Shown piece by piece: positions 43,680 to 53,183 of a DNA stretch of 59,609 nt. Positions within the stretch are counted from its first letter, which is position 1. Every line of letters starts with the position of its first letter. The notes under the pieces were generated by a model. It was not told where the DNA came from. It saw only the letters and a program-made list of their open reading frames with translations, and did not search any database. A program made the position numbers and the translations under genes. The stretch is taken from NCBI GenBank assembly GCA_029572935.1, contig JAKQHM010000044.1, positions 1 through 59,609 on the forward strand, in the 5' to 3' direction. The DNA comes from Bacteroidota bacterium (lineage in GTDB: Bacteria > Bacteroidota > Bacteroidia > Chitinophagales > Saprospiraceae).

Positions 43680-46106
43680 ATGTTTATGAAGAAGTACTTT
43701 GGCTTTTGTTTCAGCGTTTTTTTGTGTTTTTTCTGGGGTTTTATAATGAATCATTCCTGGAAGGTAGAAGGTAAATATCTCCCCGCCATCGGGCCTTTTT
43801 TTGGTCTGTATGAAGGTTTTTGGAAAAATGTTTACATGGCTGGCAAGATGCCTACCGTGTCAGCTGAATCCTTTTCAACCCACGGTAAATTATATCTGGA
43901 CGTACGCGAGGTCCCCCATATCGTCGCGGATGACCTGAAAAGGGCATATTTTATTCAAGGATATGTCCATGCCATGCACCGGTTATGGCAAATGGATTTT
44001 TCCACAAGAGCTGCTGAAGGAAGGGTGTCAGAAATTGTGGGCCCGCTTGCGTTGGATTTTGACAAGAACAAAAGGAGAAAAGGATTAGCCGAATCTGCAA
44101 GATTGAGTATTGAGACCTGGAAAAAATTTCCCGAAACCTTTAGTCTGGTGGAGGCTTACAGTGATGGAGTCAATCAATATATCCGCGAACTCGATCCTTC
44201 TGAATATCCGGTGGAATATAAAATCATGGGTTTTTCCCCCGAGCTTTGGTCTCCTTTCCGTTCTGCCTTGTTTCACAAATCCATGTCCGAAGTGCTGTGT
44301 GGTCGAGATAAGGACATTGAGTTGACCAATGCCCGTCTTTTCTTTGGTAAAGATTTTGATCTTCTTTTTCCTGAGGAGAATGATTTGATGGATCCAGTCA
44401 TTCCTGCCCAAACGGAATGGGCTTTTAGTTCAGATTCCATCAGAGATCTCAGTCCAGGAAATTTCGGGTGGAAAGACACCGGTATTGGATATATCCCTTG
44501 GCAAAGAGAGCAAGGCGAATCCGGTCTGGGATCCAATAATTGGGCTGTAGCTGCTTCTAAATCAGCCTCAGGTAATCCCATTTTGTGCAATGACCCTCAC
44601 CTGACTCTAACCCTGCCTTCCATTTGGTATGAGCAACAAATCATGACTCCGGATTTGAACGTTTATGGAGTGACTTTTCCCGGAATTCCCGGGGTCATCA
44701 TTGGATTCAATGAATCCGTAGCCTGGGGTGTGACCAACGGGGGGTGGGACGTGATGGATTGGTACAAGATACAATGGCGGGACAGCAGTCAGACTGAGTA
44801 TCTGCTGGATGGAAAATGGGAGAAAACTGAATTCAGGATCGAAACGCTCCAGGTGAGGGGATGCGAACCGGTCTTTGATACCATCCGGGTTACCCATTGG
44901 GGTCCAGTGGTGTACGATGATCCTATGCACTATAAATACGGACTCGCCATGCACTGGGTGATCAGGTATGGTTCACAGTTTTGTGAGTTGGATATGTTCC
45001 GTGAAATGAATAGCGCAAAGAATTTTCAGGACTACCGGAATGCAATCCGCAAGTTTCCCTATCCTGCACAAAACATAGCCTTTATTTCCAGAGAAGGGGA
45101 TATAGCCCTAACGGTGCAAGGCGCCATGCCCATTAAGTCAAAAGGTCAAGGCAGATTTGTTTTGGATGGTGCGGAAAGTAAAAATGCCTGGAACGGTTTC
45201 CTCCCCTATGAATGGAATCCGTTTACGCATAATCCTGAAAGAGGATTTGTTTCTTCAGCAAACCAAAAATCAACAGACTCCAGTTTTCCTGTTTACTACA
45301 ACGACGGGGATTTCAGAGAATACAGAGGAGCAATTTTGAACAGGTTCCTGCAATCAAGAAATGATTGGACGATACAGGATTTAAGGGATCTTCAATTTAA
45401 TTCCTACAGTCTGAAAGCAGAAACGGCTCTTCCTCTCATGCTGGCATGTACGGATACACTGTCTGATAAAAAGAACCGACCCTTTTTAAACTCGCTCAGG
45501 GAATGGAATTTTCATTATGATTCTGCCGCAATACAACCAGTAGTTTTTGATCTCTGGTTTGATTATCTTCACAAGCTGGTTTGGGATGAAATCACCCTGG
45601 ATACGACGCGTAAGGCCATTTCCGTGCCTTCTGACCAGACCACCATTCATCTGATGAAGAATTCTGCAAATTTGACTTATTACGACTTGGTTTCAACATC
45701 CCAAAAAGAAAATTTGGCTGATTTGATAAGCATCGCATACGACAGCATGGAGATTTTTTTGGGTAATGATGAACTGAAAAACTTAAATTGGGGCAGGTAT
45801 AAATCTGCTTCCATTCCACATCTTGCAAAAATTCCCGGTTTTGGCTTAAGCAATCTATCCTCTTCTGGAACGAAAGATGTACTTAATGCTCACGCCCGCA
45901 CTTTTGGTCCGTCCTGGCGAATGGCAGTAGAGCTGACCGAAGATGGGCCTGTTGCTTACGGAATTTATCCGGGAGGGCAAGACGGTCGGCCTGGAGCAAA
46001 GAATTACAAATCCATGATAACGTCCTGGAGGGAAGGCAAATATTATGAACTTCTCTATTTGAAAAATGGCAACGATCCCAGGATTCAACAACTAAAATCT
46101 TTTTGA
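43680..46106 (+). CDS. Penicillin acylase family (S45) N-terminal nucleophile hydrolase
   Basis: 808-residue precursor that should be exported and self-cleaved. The N-terminal hydrophobic segment serves as signal or anchor. The alpha chain contains HAMHRLWQMDFSTRAAEGRVSEI. The beta chain is predicted to start at the catalytic S285 in GSNNWAVAASKSASGNP, followed by NDPHLTLTLPSIWYE and FPGIPGVIIGFNESVAWGVTN. Relatives hydrolyse amide bonds of penicillins, acyl-homoserine lactones or cyclic lipopeptides; the substrate here is unknown. It lies between yaaA and a small membrane protein gene with gaps of 3 bp each. Confidence 0.92.
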   Translation: MFMKKYFGFCFSVFLCFFWGFIMNHSWKVEGKYLPAIGPFFGLYEGFWKNVYMAGKMPTVSAESFSTHGKLYLDVREVPHIVADDLKRAYFIQGYVHAMHRLWQMDFSTRAAEGRVSEIVGPLALDFDKNKRRKGLAESARLSIETWKKFPETFSLVEAYSDGVNQYIRELDPSEYPVEYKIMGFSPELWSPFRSALFHKSMSEVLCGRDKDIELTNARLFFGKDFDLLFPEENDLMDPVIPAQTEWAFSSDSIRDLSPGNFGWKDTGIGYIPWQREQGESGLGSNNWAVAASKSASGNPILCNDPHLTLTLPSIWYEQQIMTPDLNVYGVTFPGIPGVIIGFNESVAWGVTNGGWDVMDWYKIQWRDSSQTEYLLDGKWEKTEFRIETLQVRGCEPVFDTIRVTHWGPVVYDDPMHYKYGLAMHWVIRYGSQFCELDMFREMNSAKNFQDYRNAIRKFPYPAQNIAFISREGDIALTVQGAMPIKSKGQGRFVLDGAESKNAWNGFLPYEWNPFTHNPERGFVSSANQKSTDSSFPVYYNDGDFREYRGAILNRFLQSRNDWTIQDLRDLQFNSYSLKAETALPLMLACTDTLSDKKNRPFLNSLREWNFHYDSAAIQPVVFDLWFDYLHKLVWDEITLDTTRKAISVPSDQTTIHLMKNSANLTYYDLVSTSQKENLADLISIAYDSMEIFLGNDELKNLNWGRYKSASIPHLAKIPGFGLSNLSSSGTKDVLNAHARTFGPSWRMAVELTEDGPVAYGIYPGGQDGRPGAKNYKSMITSWREGKYYELLYLKNGNDPRIQQLKSF

Positions 46107-46109
46107 TAC

Positions 46110-46472
46110 ATGAAGTTTAATTCTAAAGTGCTTTTTTTTATCGCAATGGTTTTGGGTGCAGGGGTCAGTGCATTGTTTGCACCTTGGTGGGTGCTGATGC
46201 CTGTGTCTGCAATCCTGGGTTGGTTTTTTAAACTGAAATGGTGGAGTGCCGGAATCCTGGCCTTGGTCTCTGTGTTTCCGGTTTGGTATCTGATCGCTTG
46301 GGCTTATCAATATTCTTCCGGATCAGAGCTTGCCGTCATGATTGGTGATATGTTCATGGGGCTTGGCATAAATCAGCTGTTTATGCTGACAGCACTCATT
46401 GGGGGCATCTCTGCTGCCCTGGGGGCAATAGCTGGTTCAACCTTTGGTCACCTTTTTAAAACGGCCCGGTGA
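46110..46472 (+). CDS. Small membrane protein of unknown function
   Basis: 120 residues with four predicted hydrophobic helices: VLFFIAMVLGAGVSALFAPW, a short WVLMPVSAILGWFF, AGILALVSVFPVWYLIAWAY, and LFMLTALIGGISAALGAIAG. There is no recognised family or charged catalytic motif. The gene is sandwiched tightly between the acylase gene (3 bp) and the next gene, whose GTG start overlaps its stop (GTGA). It therefore probably works with one of its neighbours in the envelope. Confidence 0.7.
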   Translation: MKFNSKVLFFIAMVLGAGVSALFAPWWVLMPVSAILGWFFKLKWWSAGILALVSVFPVWYLIAWAYQYSSGSELAVMIGDMFMGLGINQLFMLTALIGGISAALGAIAGSTFGHLFKTAR

Positions 46473-47350
46473 GAGTATTTAACTCATTTTGTTTTTTCAT
46501 CTGCCTGTATTCATTGACAGGACAGAATGCCAATCCGTCTTTTATGGTGTACGACCGGGGACAGTCAGATGTACGTTTTTTTACAAATACCTATCTGGAA
46601 AAACCCGAGAGTGGTCCGGATTATTTATTTCATACACTATTTGCAGATGTCATGGCTGGTACATCAGGTCGGGTCAATGTTGGCTTGAGGATGAGATATC
46701 GTACCGTACTCAGAGGAGAAGGTTTGGGACCTGCTGATGCCTGGACCTTTCAAAATAAGGATTTGGATTCTGTGGGCAATTATAAGAGACACGGACTGGC
46801 AGGCGCTGAAATCTTGATACGCCATAATCTGCTTGGTTCGCTTAACTGCTTGAGTATGCAGCATTCACTGGGGGTTCCGGCGGGAAATCAGCTTCAACAA
46901 CATCTGAATAAAGGATTTTTGGATTGGGATGGATTGACCTGGCACAGTCAGTTATTTCTGAATTATATAGCAGGCAAGTTTCAGTTATTTTCAGATCTGG
47001 GCATTCGCTTTGAAAATATTCATAGACGCATTCTGGATAAAAACAAACCTGCCTATTTTACTATAAGCTATCCTTGTTCGGTATTGCCTGGAATTCTGCC
47101 TAATCCCCGGCACTATTTTTATGCTCTGATCCAGCTCATTCCTGGACATTCTTTTCAACGCAATGGATCAGACCGATCATTGTCTCCAGATTTTAATTTT
47201 CAGCACCAATGGGGAATGGGCTATAAATTTTTCTTTGGCAAAAGATGGGAGTTGGAGGCAATTGGAAGTCTATTCAATCCGGATGCAGATAATCGGGCAT
47301 ATACACTCAATCTCGGAATCAGACATTATTGGGGCAGAGTGTTGTATTGA
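46469..47350 (+). CDS. Putative outer-membrane protein of unknown function
   Basis: 293 residues beginning at GTG 46469, overlapping the previous stop. The N-terminus is a signal peptide (MRVFNSFCFFICLYSLTG). The mature part is aromatic- and Gly-rich with alternating hydrophobic segments (VNVGLRMRYRTVLRG, FQLFSDLGIRFENIHR, ELEAIGSLFNPDADNR) and ends with aromatic residues (YTLNLGIRHYWGRVLY), consistent with a small beta-barrel. No family was recognised. Translational coupling to the membrane protein suggests a shared envelope role. Confidence 0.65.
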   Translation: MRVFNSFCFFICLYSLTGQNANPSFMVYDRGQSDVRFFTNTYLEKPESGPDYLFHTLFADVMAGTSGRVNVGLRMRYRTVLRGEGLGPADAWTFQNKDLDSVGNYKRHGLAGAEILIRHNLLGSLNCLSMQHSLGVPAGNQLQQHLNKGFLDWDGLTWHSQLFLNYIAGKFQLFSDLGIRFENIHRRILDKNKPAYFTISYPCSVLPGILPNPRHYFYALIQLIPGHSFQRNGSDRSLSPDFNFQHQWGMGYKFFFGKRWELEAIGSLFNPDADNRAYTLNLGIRHYWGRVLY

Positions 47351-47361
47351 TTTAGTTAAAG

Positions 47362-49245
47362 TCAATTGATAAATTTCCATTGGATGGTCACCCTCATCCC
47401 AAAATCGTAGATGGGGTAGCCGGGCAACCAGCTGGGTCGGCCATCGGTCCAGAATGAATCGATCTGGTCAAAGGACAGGACGAATTTGAACTCTTCAATT
47501 CTCAAAGAAATGTCAGCTCCTACCAGCGGAATGATTGCAGGTTTGCTCGTTTCGCCGCTTTTGAAATATTGTCCGGTCAAAGAGTGATAGGCCATATGGT
47601 TTCCGGGTTTCAAAAGCCTAAGGTTGGGTGCGATACCCAGTCTGCTGAACTTACCAAAGAAACGGGTTTCAATTCCCATATCGTGATAAGAATACCAGGC
47701 TGACCAACCTGCCGGATCTGGATTCAGGATGTGCACATTGAATTCATGGTGGCTGCGAAACCAACCCCATTGCAAAGTCTCGCTCCCGCGTAAATGCAGG
47801 TGTCTGACAGATGCACCCTGTTGATTAAAATTCCGGCTGGTGTCCATAAAGATGAATCCTCTGTAATCGTGAAAGGATAGAGTAAACACAGGCAGAAATC
47901 TTTTGCCGGGATTAAAGTTGACAATATGACTGATGACTTTTACATTCTCAAAATCAGTTTGCCAAATATTCCTTTGATTTGCATAGAAAGTTTGTTCTAC
48001 CAGGGACGGAATTCTGGAATCAATGTTCATCTGGTAAGAAATTTCGCTTGCTTTTGTTGATTTCCAGGCAAGTTTTGCATGCAAATGACTGCCCGATCTT
48101 CCTTTTTGATCAATAAGCTGTCCCTGTAAACTCAGATGAAAGGGCTTTATATTTAAGTGGGAGTTAAATCCTGATTTGACAAAGGGAATGTTCACATAGA
48201 TCCCACTATCGAATTGTACACGGTTAAAATCATACGCGGCATAGAGTTGGATTTTGAAATCCGGATGGCTGGTGAGATCCAAAGCAGCATGAGACCAAAG
48301 TCCCTGAATTCTGTGGTCGCGAGTGACCAAGGTGCTGTCTAGGCTGTAAAATCGGCCATATTGACTGAGGGATGATACAGGCTGCCTGTCTTCAAACCGC
48401 AGTGTCTGAAAATGATAATAACTACTCAGGCTCAGGATGGGAGCAAACCATCTGTTACTTTTTGCCAATCGCAACCAGCCAGAAAAACCGTATTGTCCGT
48501 TTTTTAATCGGGTGTTGGCTGAATTACTGATAACCGGTATGGTTTCGCGGATTCTGAAGCGGCTTTGAGTGAGAAAGGAATCTGAGACGATGCCGTGGTT
48601 GTGTTCCAGTTTATCAGTATTGCTTGCCAGACTAATTTCAAAACCACTTTTTCCGGAAGGAGAGATCCTGAATATTTTAGAGGCCAGGCTGCTTAGGAAG
48701 TTTCGGTTGTGTTGATAACTTCCTTTAAAATTAATCCGGTCGTAAAAAAAGTTAAAATGGAAATGGTTTCGGAAAGGAATGCTCAAAAATGTATTGACGG
48801 TTAGATTGTCTATCAATCCGGATTGTGATCTGCCTGGGAAATTACTTTGGGTGATGGTCACTTCGGACATGGCTTTATTGGAGCGATAGAGACCCAATTG
48901 GTCTGCATGCCGGTGAAAGAAAAGAGTCTGTGTGTAACCGTCCTGCAGGTGATTTCCTCCTGCCATTGCTTCCCTTAAGGTAGATCTGGGAGAGCCATAA
49001 TTATTAGTCTGGATATATCCTTTCCAATCATGCGGACGGGTCATGTATTGAAAGGTATCTGTTGGCTGCCAGTTCAGTGGAATCAGAGTTTCACTGTAAT
49101 CGAGCTGAAGTGGCTCCCGCTCCAGAGCCAGCTTGAGAGAATCTCGTTCTGATTTTAAAGTAGAGTCCCCGGGACTGGATTGCGCCAGGCCATGAAGGAA
49201 GCTTGAGATCAAAATAGCTGAGATCAGGAAAATCCTCACAGTCAT
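47362..49245 (-). CDS. Putative outer-membrane porin (PF14121-like)
   Basis: 627 residues, signal peptide MTVRIFLISAILISSFLHGLA. It then has a plug-like or linker segment and a long run of amphipathic beta strands with aromatic girdles, ending in an aromatic strand (YDFGMRVTIQWKFIN). Segments such as THPHDWKGYIQTNNYGSP-like spacing and FHFNFFYDRINFKGSYQHNRN resemble Bacteroidota putative porins. The pore substrate is unknown. It is the last gene of a five-gene minus-strand run, 3 bp after the LVIVD-repeat gene, and converges on the gene at 46469-47350. Confidence 0.7.
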   Translation of the reverse strand: MTVRIFLISAILISSFLHGLAQSSPGDSTLKSERDSLKLALEREPLQLDYSETLIPLNWQPTDTFQYMTRPHDWKGYIQTNNYGSPRSTLREAMAGGNHLQDGYTQTLFFHRHADQLGLYRSNKAMSEVTITQSNFPGRSQSGLIDNLTVNTFLSIPFRNHFHFNFFYDRINFKGSYQHNRNFLSSLASKIFRISPSGKSGFEISLASNTDKLEHNHGIVSDSFLTQSRFRIRETIPVISNSANTRLKNGQYGFSGWLRLAKSNRWFAPILSLSSYYHFQTLRFEDRQPVSSLSQYGRFYSLDSTLVTRDHRIQGLWSHAALDLTSHPDFKIQLYAAYDFNRVQFDSGIYVNIPFVKSGFNSHLNIKPFHLSLQGQLIDQKGRSGSHLHAKLAWKSTKASEISYQMNIDSRIPSLVEQTFYANQRNIWQTDFENVKVISHIVNFNPGKRFLPVFTLSFHDYRGFIFMDTSRNFNQQGASVRHLHLRGSETLQWGWFRSHHEFNVHILNPDPAGWSAWYSYHDMGIETRFFGKFSRLGIAPNLRLLKPGNHMAYHSLTGQYFKSGETSKPAIIPLVGADISLRIEEFKFVLSFDQIDSFWTDGRPSWLPGYPIYDFGMRVTIQWKFIN

Positions 49246-49248
49246 TTT

Positions 49249-50667
49249 TTAATCCAGAATGTGGATTTGCCTGACCTTCCGGCTACCGTCTTCACTGTAT
49301 ATCCGGACGAAATACAAGCCCTGATGAAAGCTGCTTGCATCGATTTCAAGCACTTCACTCCTTACAGGATACTGGATGCTTTTCAATAACTGACCTTGCG
49401 CTTGAATGATTTCTACTTTTATAATACTTTTTATACTTCTGATCTGGATTAGATCTCTGACCGGATTGGGGCTGATGAGGAGGTCTGAATCAATTTGGGA
49501 AGTTGCATGGTCGGTTTGACTGATCTGGTCGCAAGATCGAACCGTATTGCAGGGCTGTTCGACTCCTTCAAATATGAACAATCCATCCTGCATGTCGGCT
49601 ACGGCTATCCTGCCTGATGGAAAAAAGGGATACACACCCCATGCACCTTCATAACTTCCTTTATTCGCAATTTTGGATGTCGGGTAGTAATATTTTCTTT
49701 CCGGTGCATCGGGGTTTCGAATGTCATAAACCTGAACACCATCGTAATAGTAGGCCACATAGGCGTAGTCACAACTCACCAGGGGATTGTGCGGAATCTC
49801 GAGTTTGCTGCGATTGACTCCCAAGAGGCCGCTGATGCGAACATCGTCCCAATCAGAAAAATCAATGAGTTTCATAGGCGCCCCATGCGTTTCATCAGCC
49901 ATCACATATTTACTGCCATCAGGAGTAAGCCAACCTGAATGGTTATATCCGGGAAACGGGTACTCAGTAGGTTTTAAAGTGTAAAGCGTTCTAGGTAGGG
50001 CAGGATCCCGGAAGTCGACAATGGCAAAACCATCGTTACCACAATTCAAGTAAGCGGTATCGTTACGTACAAATGCATCGTGCACATGACCTGCCGTAAT
50101 GCCGCCAAAACGGTTGTAATGTCCAATGAATTGAGGTTTGACCGGATCGCTGATGTCATATAATCCTAGGGCAAAAAAACCGTTGGCCCCTCCTTCTGCA
50201 CAAGTGTACAATCTGGCCTTTGGGATGTCGATGTAAATATTGTGAGAGCGGATAAAGTGCTCATTGGAATCATAAACGACCGTGACTTTTTGTGGGAGTT
50301 GGCTGAAATCGATGATTTGAAGGCTGCTCCTGGATCCTTCGTCACAGACTGCATACAGGTAGCACTGATAGTCGTCATAATCGCGATGGATCACCTGAGG
50401 TCCCGAAGTGCCCCCGGCTACTCGTGCCACTTCTATAGGTTTACCGGGATCGGTTATGTCGATAAAGTGGGTCCCGTAGGTGGATCCGATCACCGCATAT
50501 TCCCTACCTTTATTCCAGATGCCCCAGACCTCGTTGAATGCATTGTTATAGGCAGAGGAGCCCACGATAGAGGAATCTCTCCAATGTCCCAGAAGCTTGA
50601 GCTGATCGGGTTGTCCCATCAATCTGATGGCGAGTATTAAAAAAACAAAAGTGTTGAAATTTCTCAT
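49249..50667 (-). CDS. Choice-of-anchor B (LVIVD-repeat) protein with T9SS sorting domain
   Basis: 472 residues with a signal peptide. Repeats of the form F-I-D-I-T-D-P-x-x-P-x-x-V and Y-D-I-S-D-P-V-K-P-x-F-I (THFIDITDPGKPIEVARV, LGLYDISDPVKPQFIGHY, VQVYDIRNPDAPERKYY) build an LVIVD-type beta-propeller. These belong to the choice-of-anchor B group. The C-terminal 85 residues are a T9SS type A domain (ISPNPVRDLIQIRS ... GLYFVRIYSEDG). It should be a cell-surface or released propeller protein of unknown ligand. It starts 1 bp after the fabI stop, so it is co-transcribed with a lipid-synthesis gene. Confidence 0.85.
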   Translation of the reverse strand: MRNFNTFVFLILAIRLMGQPDQLKLLGHWRDSSIVGSSAYNNAFNEVWGIWNKGREYAVIGSTYGTHFIDITDPGKPIEVARVAGGTSGPQVIHRDYDDYQCYLYAVCDEGSRSSLQIIDFSQLPQKVTVVYDSNEHFIRSHNIYIDIPKARLYTCAEGGANGFFALGLYDISDPVKPQFIGHYNRFGGITAGHVHDAFVRNDTAYLNCGNDGFAIVDFRDPALPRTLYTLKPTEYPFPGYNHSGWLTPDGSKYVMADETHGAPMKLIDFSDWDDVRISGLLGVNRSKLEIPHNPLVSCDYAYVAYYYDGVQVYDIRNPDAPERKYYYPTSKIANKGSYEGAWGVYPFFPSGRIAVADMQDGLFIFEGVEQPCNTVRSCDQISQTDHATSQIDSDLLISPNPVRDLIQIRSIKSIIKVEIIQAQGQLLKSIQYPVRSEVLEIDASSFHQGLYFVRIYSEDGSRKVRQIHILD

Positions 50668-50668
50668 T

Positions 50669-51472
50669 TTAGAGATTTAGCAAGGCCGGGCTCATGCCCA
50701 TGGAAGAAAATCCACCGTCGTGGTATAGGTTTTGCATGGTGACCATCCTGGTGAGATCTGAAAACATCACTACGCAGTAATCAGCGCAGGAATCGGCGGA
50801 TGCATTGCCGAGCGGACTCATTTTGTCGGCATAATCAAAAAATTCCTTGAATCCTTTTACGCCGGAGCCCGCGGTTGTCCAGGTTGGGGATTGCGAGATG
50901 GTATTTACCCTTACTTTTTTTGAAATACCGTAATGGTAACCAAAGCTGCGGGCAAAAGATTCCAGCAAAGCTTTGGATTCGGCCATTTCGCTGTAATCCG
51001 GAAAAATCCTCTGTGCCGCGATGTAGGTGAGTGCGAGGATGGATCCGCCATCCTGAATGGCATCCAACTTGTATGCCGACTGCATGAGTTTGTGAAAGGA
51101 AATGGCTGAAATGTCAAAAGTCTTTTGCATAAATTCATAGTTCAGATCGGTGTACGATTTTCCCTTTCTGACGTTTAGGCTCATGCCTATGGAGTGCAAC
51201 ATAAAATCGATCTTTCCACCAAGTTCTTCCATGGATTTCTGCAAAAGATTGTCAAGATCTTCAACAAGCGTGGCATCTGCAGGGATCACAGGAGCGTTGA
51301 GCCGAGTGCCCAATTCAAATATTTTTCCGAATCGCATGGCCACAGGAGCGTTGGTAAGCGTGATGCGAGCACCCTGTTCTACGCACTTTTCAGCTACGTG
51401 CCAGGCTATGGATTGCTCATCGAGGGCGCCAAAAATGATTCCTCTTTTGCCGGCTAAAAGTTGATTTGACAT
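50669..51472 (-). CDS. fabI: Enoyl-[acyl-carrier-protein] reductase (FabI)
   Basis: Short-chain dehydrogenase that reduces trans-2-enoyl-ACP in the last step of fatty-acid elongation. The 267 residues include the FabI-type cofactor segment GKRGIIFGALDEQSIAWHVA, the HSIGMS loop (93-98), and the catalytic pair Y160 and K167 in PDYSEMAESK with the FabI spacing Y-x6-K. The SPTWTTAGSGVKGF substrate-loop region (about 195-208) is also present. The gene is flanked by recN (25 bp upstream) and the LVIVD protein. Confidence 0.95.
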   Translation of the reverse strand: MSNQLLAGKRGIIFGALDEQSIAWHVAEKCVEQGARITLTNAPVAMRFGKIFELGTRLNAPVIPADATLVEDLDNLLQKSMEELGGKIDFMLHSIGMSLNVRKGKSYTDLNYEFMQKTFDISAISFHKLMQSAYKLDAIQDGGSILALTYIAAQRIFPDYSEMAESKALLESFARSFGYHYGISKKVRVNTISQSPTWTTAGSGVKGFKEFFDYADKMSPLGNASADSCADYCVVMFSDLTRMVTMQNLYHDGGFSSMGMSPALLNL

Positions 51473-51497
51473 ATCAGTATTTTTAAAAGTTTCACAT

Positions 51498-53150
51498 TCA
51501 GTTTAACGAAATTAATTCTTTTGCATTATTCATGGCTGTTTCTGTGGGAGGATCTCCGCTCAGCATTTTGGCAATCTCCGAAATTCTCTCTTGCGGGTCC
51601 AGTGGGCGGAGACGAGTAAGGGTATGGTCACCTCTGGAATCCTTGTACACATAGAAGTGATGCTGTGCCCTGGAGGCTATCTGCGCCGAGTGGGTGATCG
51701 TGATGACCTGGTGGTGATCGGAGATCTCCTTTAATATTCTGCCCATCTGAAGAGCGATCTGGCCGGATACGCCACTGTCTATTTCATCGAAAATCAGAGT
51801 GGGCAGCAGGGTTCTGCTGGCTATGATCGATTTTATGACCAGATTCAATCTGGATATTTCACCTCCCGAAGCCTGATTCTTAATGGCTTTTAATTCAGAA
51901 CCCTTGTTGGAAGAAAAGAGGAATTCTATTTTATCCATTCCATAAGGTCCCGGAATAGTATCGGGTTTTAACTCGACCTCAAATCTCGAATATTCCATGC
52001 CCAATTGCTTCAGAAGAGCAATGATCTCTTCTTGAAGCTGAGGGCTCATTTTTTTTCTGATGGCTGATATTTCAGATGCCTGAATTTTCAGTAGTTGATT
52101 CAATTTCTGCTCCTCCTCCTTTAGTTTTATAAGTTCCTCCCTGAATTGATCCATGGATCCGATCCTTCCGGCCAATTCATCCCGCATCTGGATCAAATCA
52201 TCTATACCGGTAACTCGGTACTTTTTGAGCAGTTTGCTGAGCAGATCGTAACGCTCCTGCATGCTCTTTAATCTGTCCGGATCAAAATCCATTTTGTCTT
52301 TAAGTCTTTCCAGACCGCTGGCCATCACTTTAAATTCTTCACGTATATCCTGGATCTTTTCATAGGATTCATCCAGAAAGGGGTCAATTCTGATGTTGCG
52401 CAAAAGTTGTGCACAGTTAAGCAGTTGGTCCAGTATGCCCTTGTCCCCATCGATGAGATGTTGTATATTTTCCGTGTTTTGGAGGATAATTTCTGATTGG
52501 GATGCCAGATTGAGTTCTTCTTCGAGACTGCGGTATTCATTACCAGAGAGAGAGGCTTGTTCCAATTCCTGACACTGAAATCGGATAAAATCCTGTTCGG
52601 CTTCAGATTTGCTGATTTGGTCCTCCAGGTCCTGGATTTTTCTGGAGAGGGATTGTCTGGACCTGAATGTGTTTCTATATTCCTCCACCTTTGTGCGGTT
52701 TCCACAGTAATGGTCCAGAAATTCAAATTGTTTGGAATCGTCCAGCAGGTCCAGCTGGTCGAATTGTTGGTGAATACCGATCAGCAGGGGGGAGATTTGG
52801 TTCAGTGATTGCACCAGGGCTGGAGAATCATTGATAAAGGTTCTGGATTTTCCACTGGGAAGTATCTCTCTTCTGAGGATGACCTGGTCGGAAACGGGTT
52901 CTTCCAGGATTTTTTCAATTTCCTGAGCGAGGGGCCCCAATTTTTCAAAACTTACTTCGACAATGCATTTTTCTTCCGGATTGCGGAGTACTCTGCCATC
53001 TGCACGTGCACCCAAAACAAATTGGAGTGCTCCGATCATAATGGATTTTCCGGCACCTGTTTCGCCCGTTATAGCGATCAGTCCATCCGGCCACTCAATA
53101 TCGAGCTGGTCAATGATCACGTAATTCCGGATGGACATTTTTTTAAGCAT
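51498..53150 (-). CDS. recN: DNA repair protein RecN
   Basis: SMC-like ATPase that acts early in double-strand-break repair, tethering DNA ends. The 550 residues contain Walker A GETGAGKS (29-36), a long coiled coil with a central hinge region, and the C-terminal ABC signature ASGGEISRLNLVIKS with Walker B TLIFDEIDSGVSG. A second Met at codon 5 (MSIRNYVIIDQ) is also a good start. It follows the TPR membrane protein gene by 33 bp. Confidence 0.96.
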   Translation of the reverse strand: MLKKMSIRNYVIIDQLDIEWPDGLIAITGETGAGKSIMIGALQFVLGARADGRVLRNPEEKCIVEVSFEKLGPLAQEIEKILEEPVSDQVILRREILPSGKSRTFINDSPALVQSLNQISPLLIGIHQQFDQLDLLDDSKQFEFLDHYCGNRTKVEEYRNTFRSRQSLSRKIQDLEDQISKSEAEQDFIRFQCQELEQASLSGNEYRSLEEELNLASQSEIILQNTENIQHLIDGDKGILDQLLNCAQLLRNIRIDPFLDESYEKIQDIREEFKVMASGLERLKDKMDFDPDRLKSMQERYDLLSKLLKKYRVTGIDDLIQMRDELAGRIGSMDQFREELIKLKEEEQKLNQLLKIQASEISAIRKKMSPQLQEEIIALLKQLGMEYSRFEVELKPDTIPGPYGMDKIEFLFSSNKGSELKAIKNQASGGEISRLNLVIKSIIASRTLLPTLIFDEIDSGVSGQIALQMGRILKEISDHHQVITITHSAQIASRAQHHFYVYKDSRGDHTLTRLRPLDPQERISEIAKMLSGDPPTETAMNNAKELISLN

Positions 53151-53183
53151 AAATATTTATTGGGGGCTTTTGCTGGATGGTGA

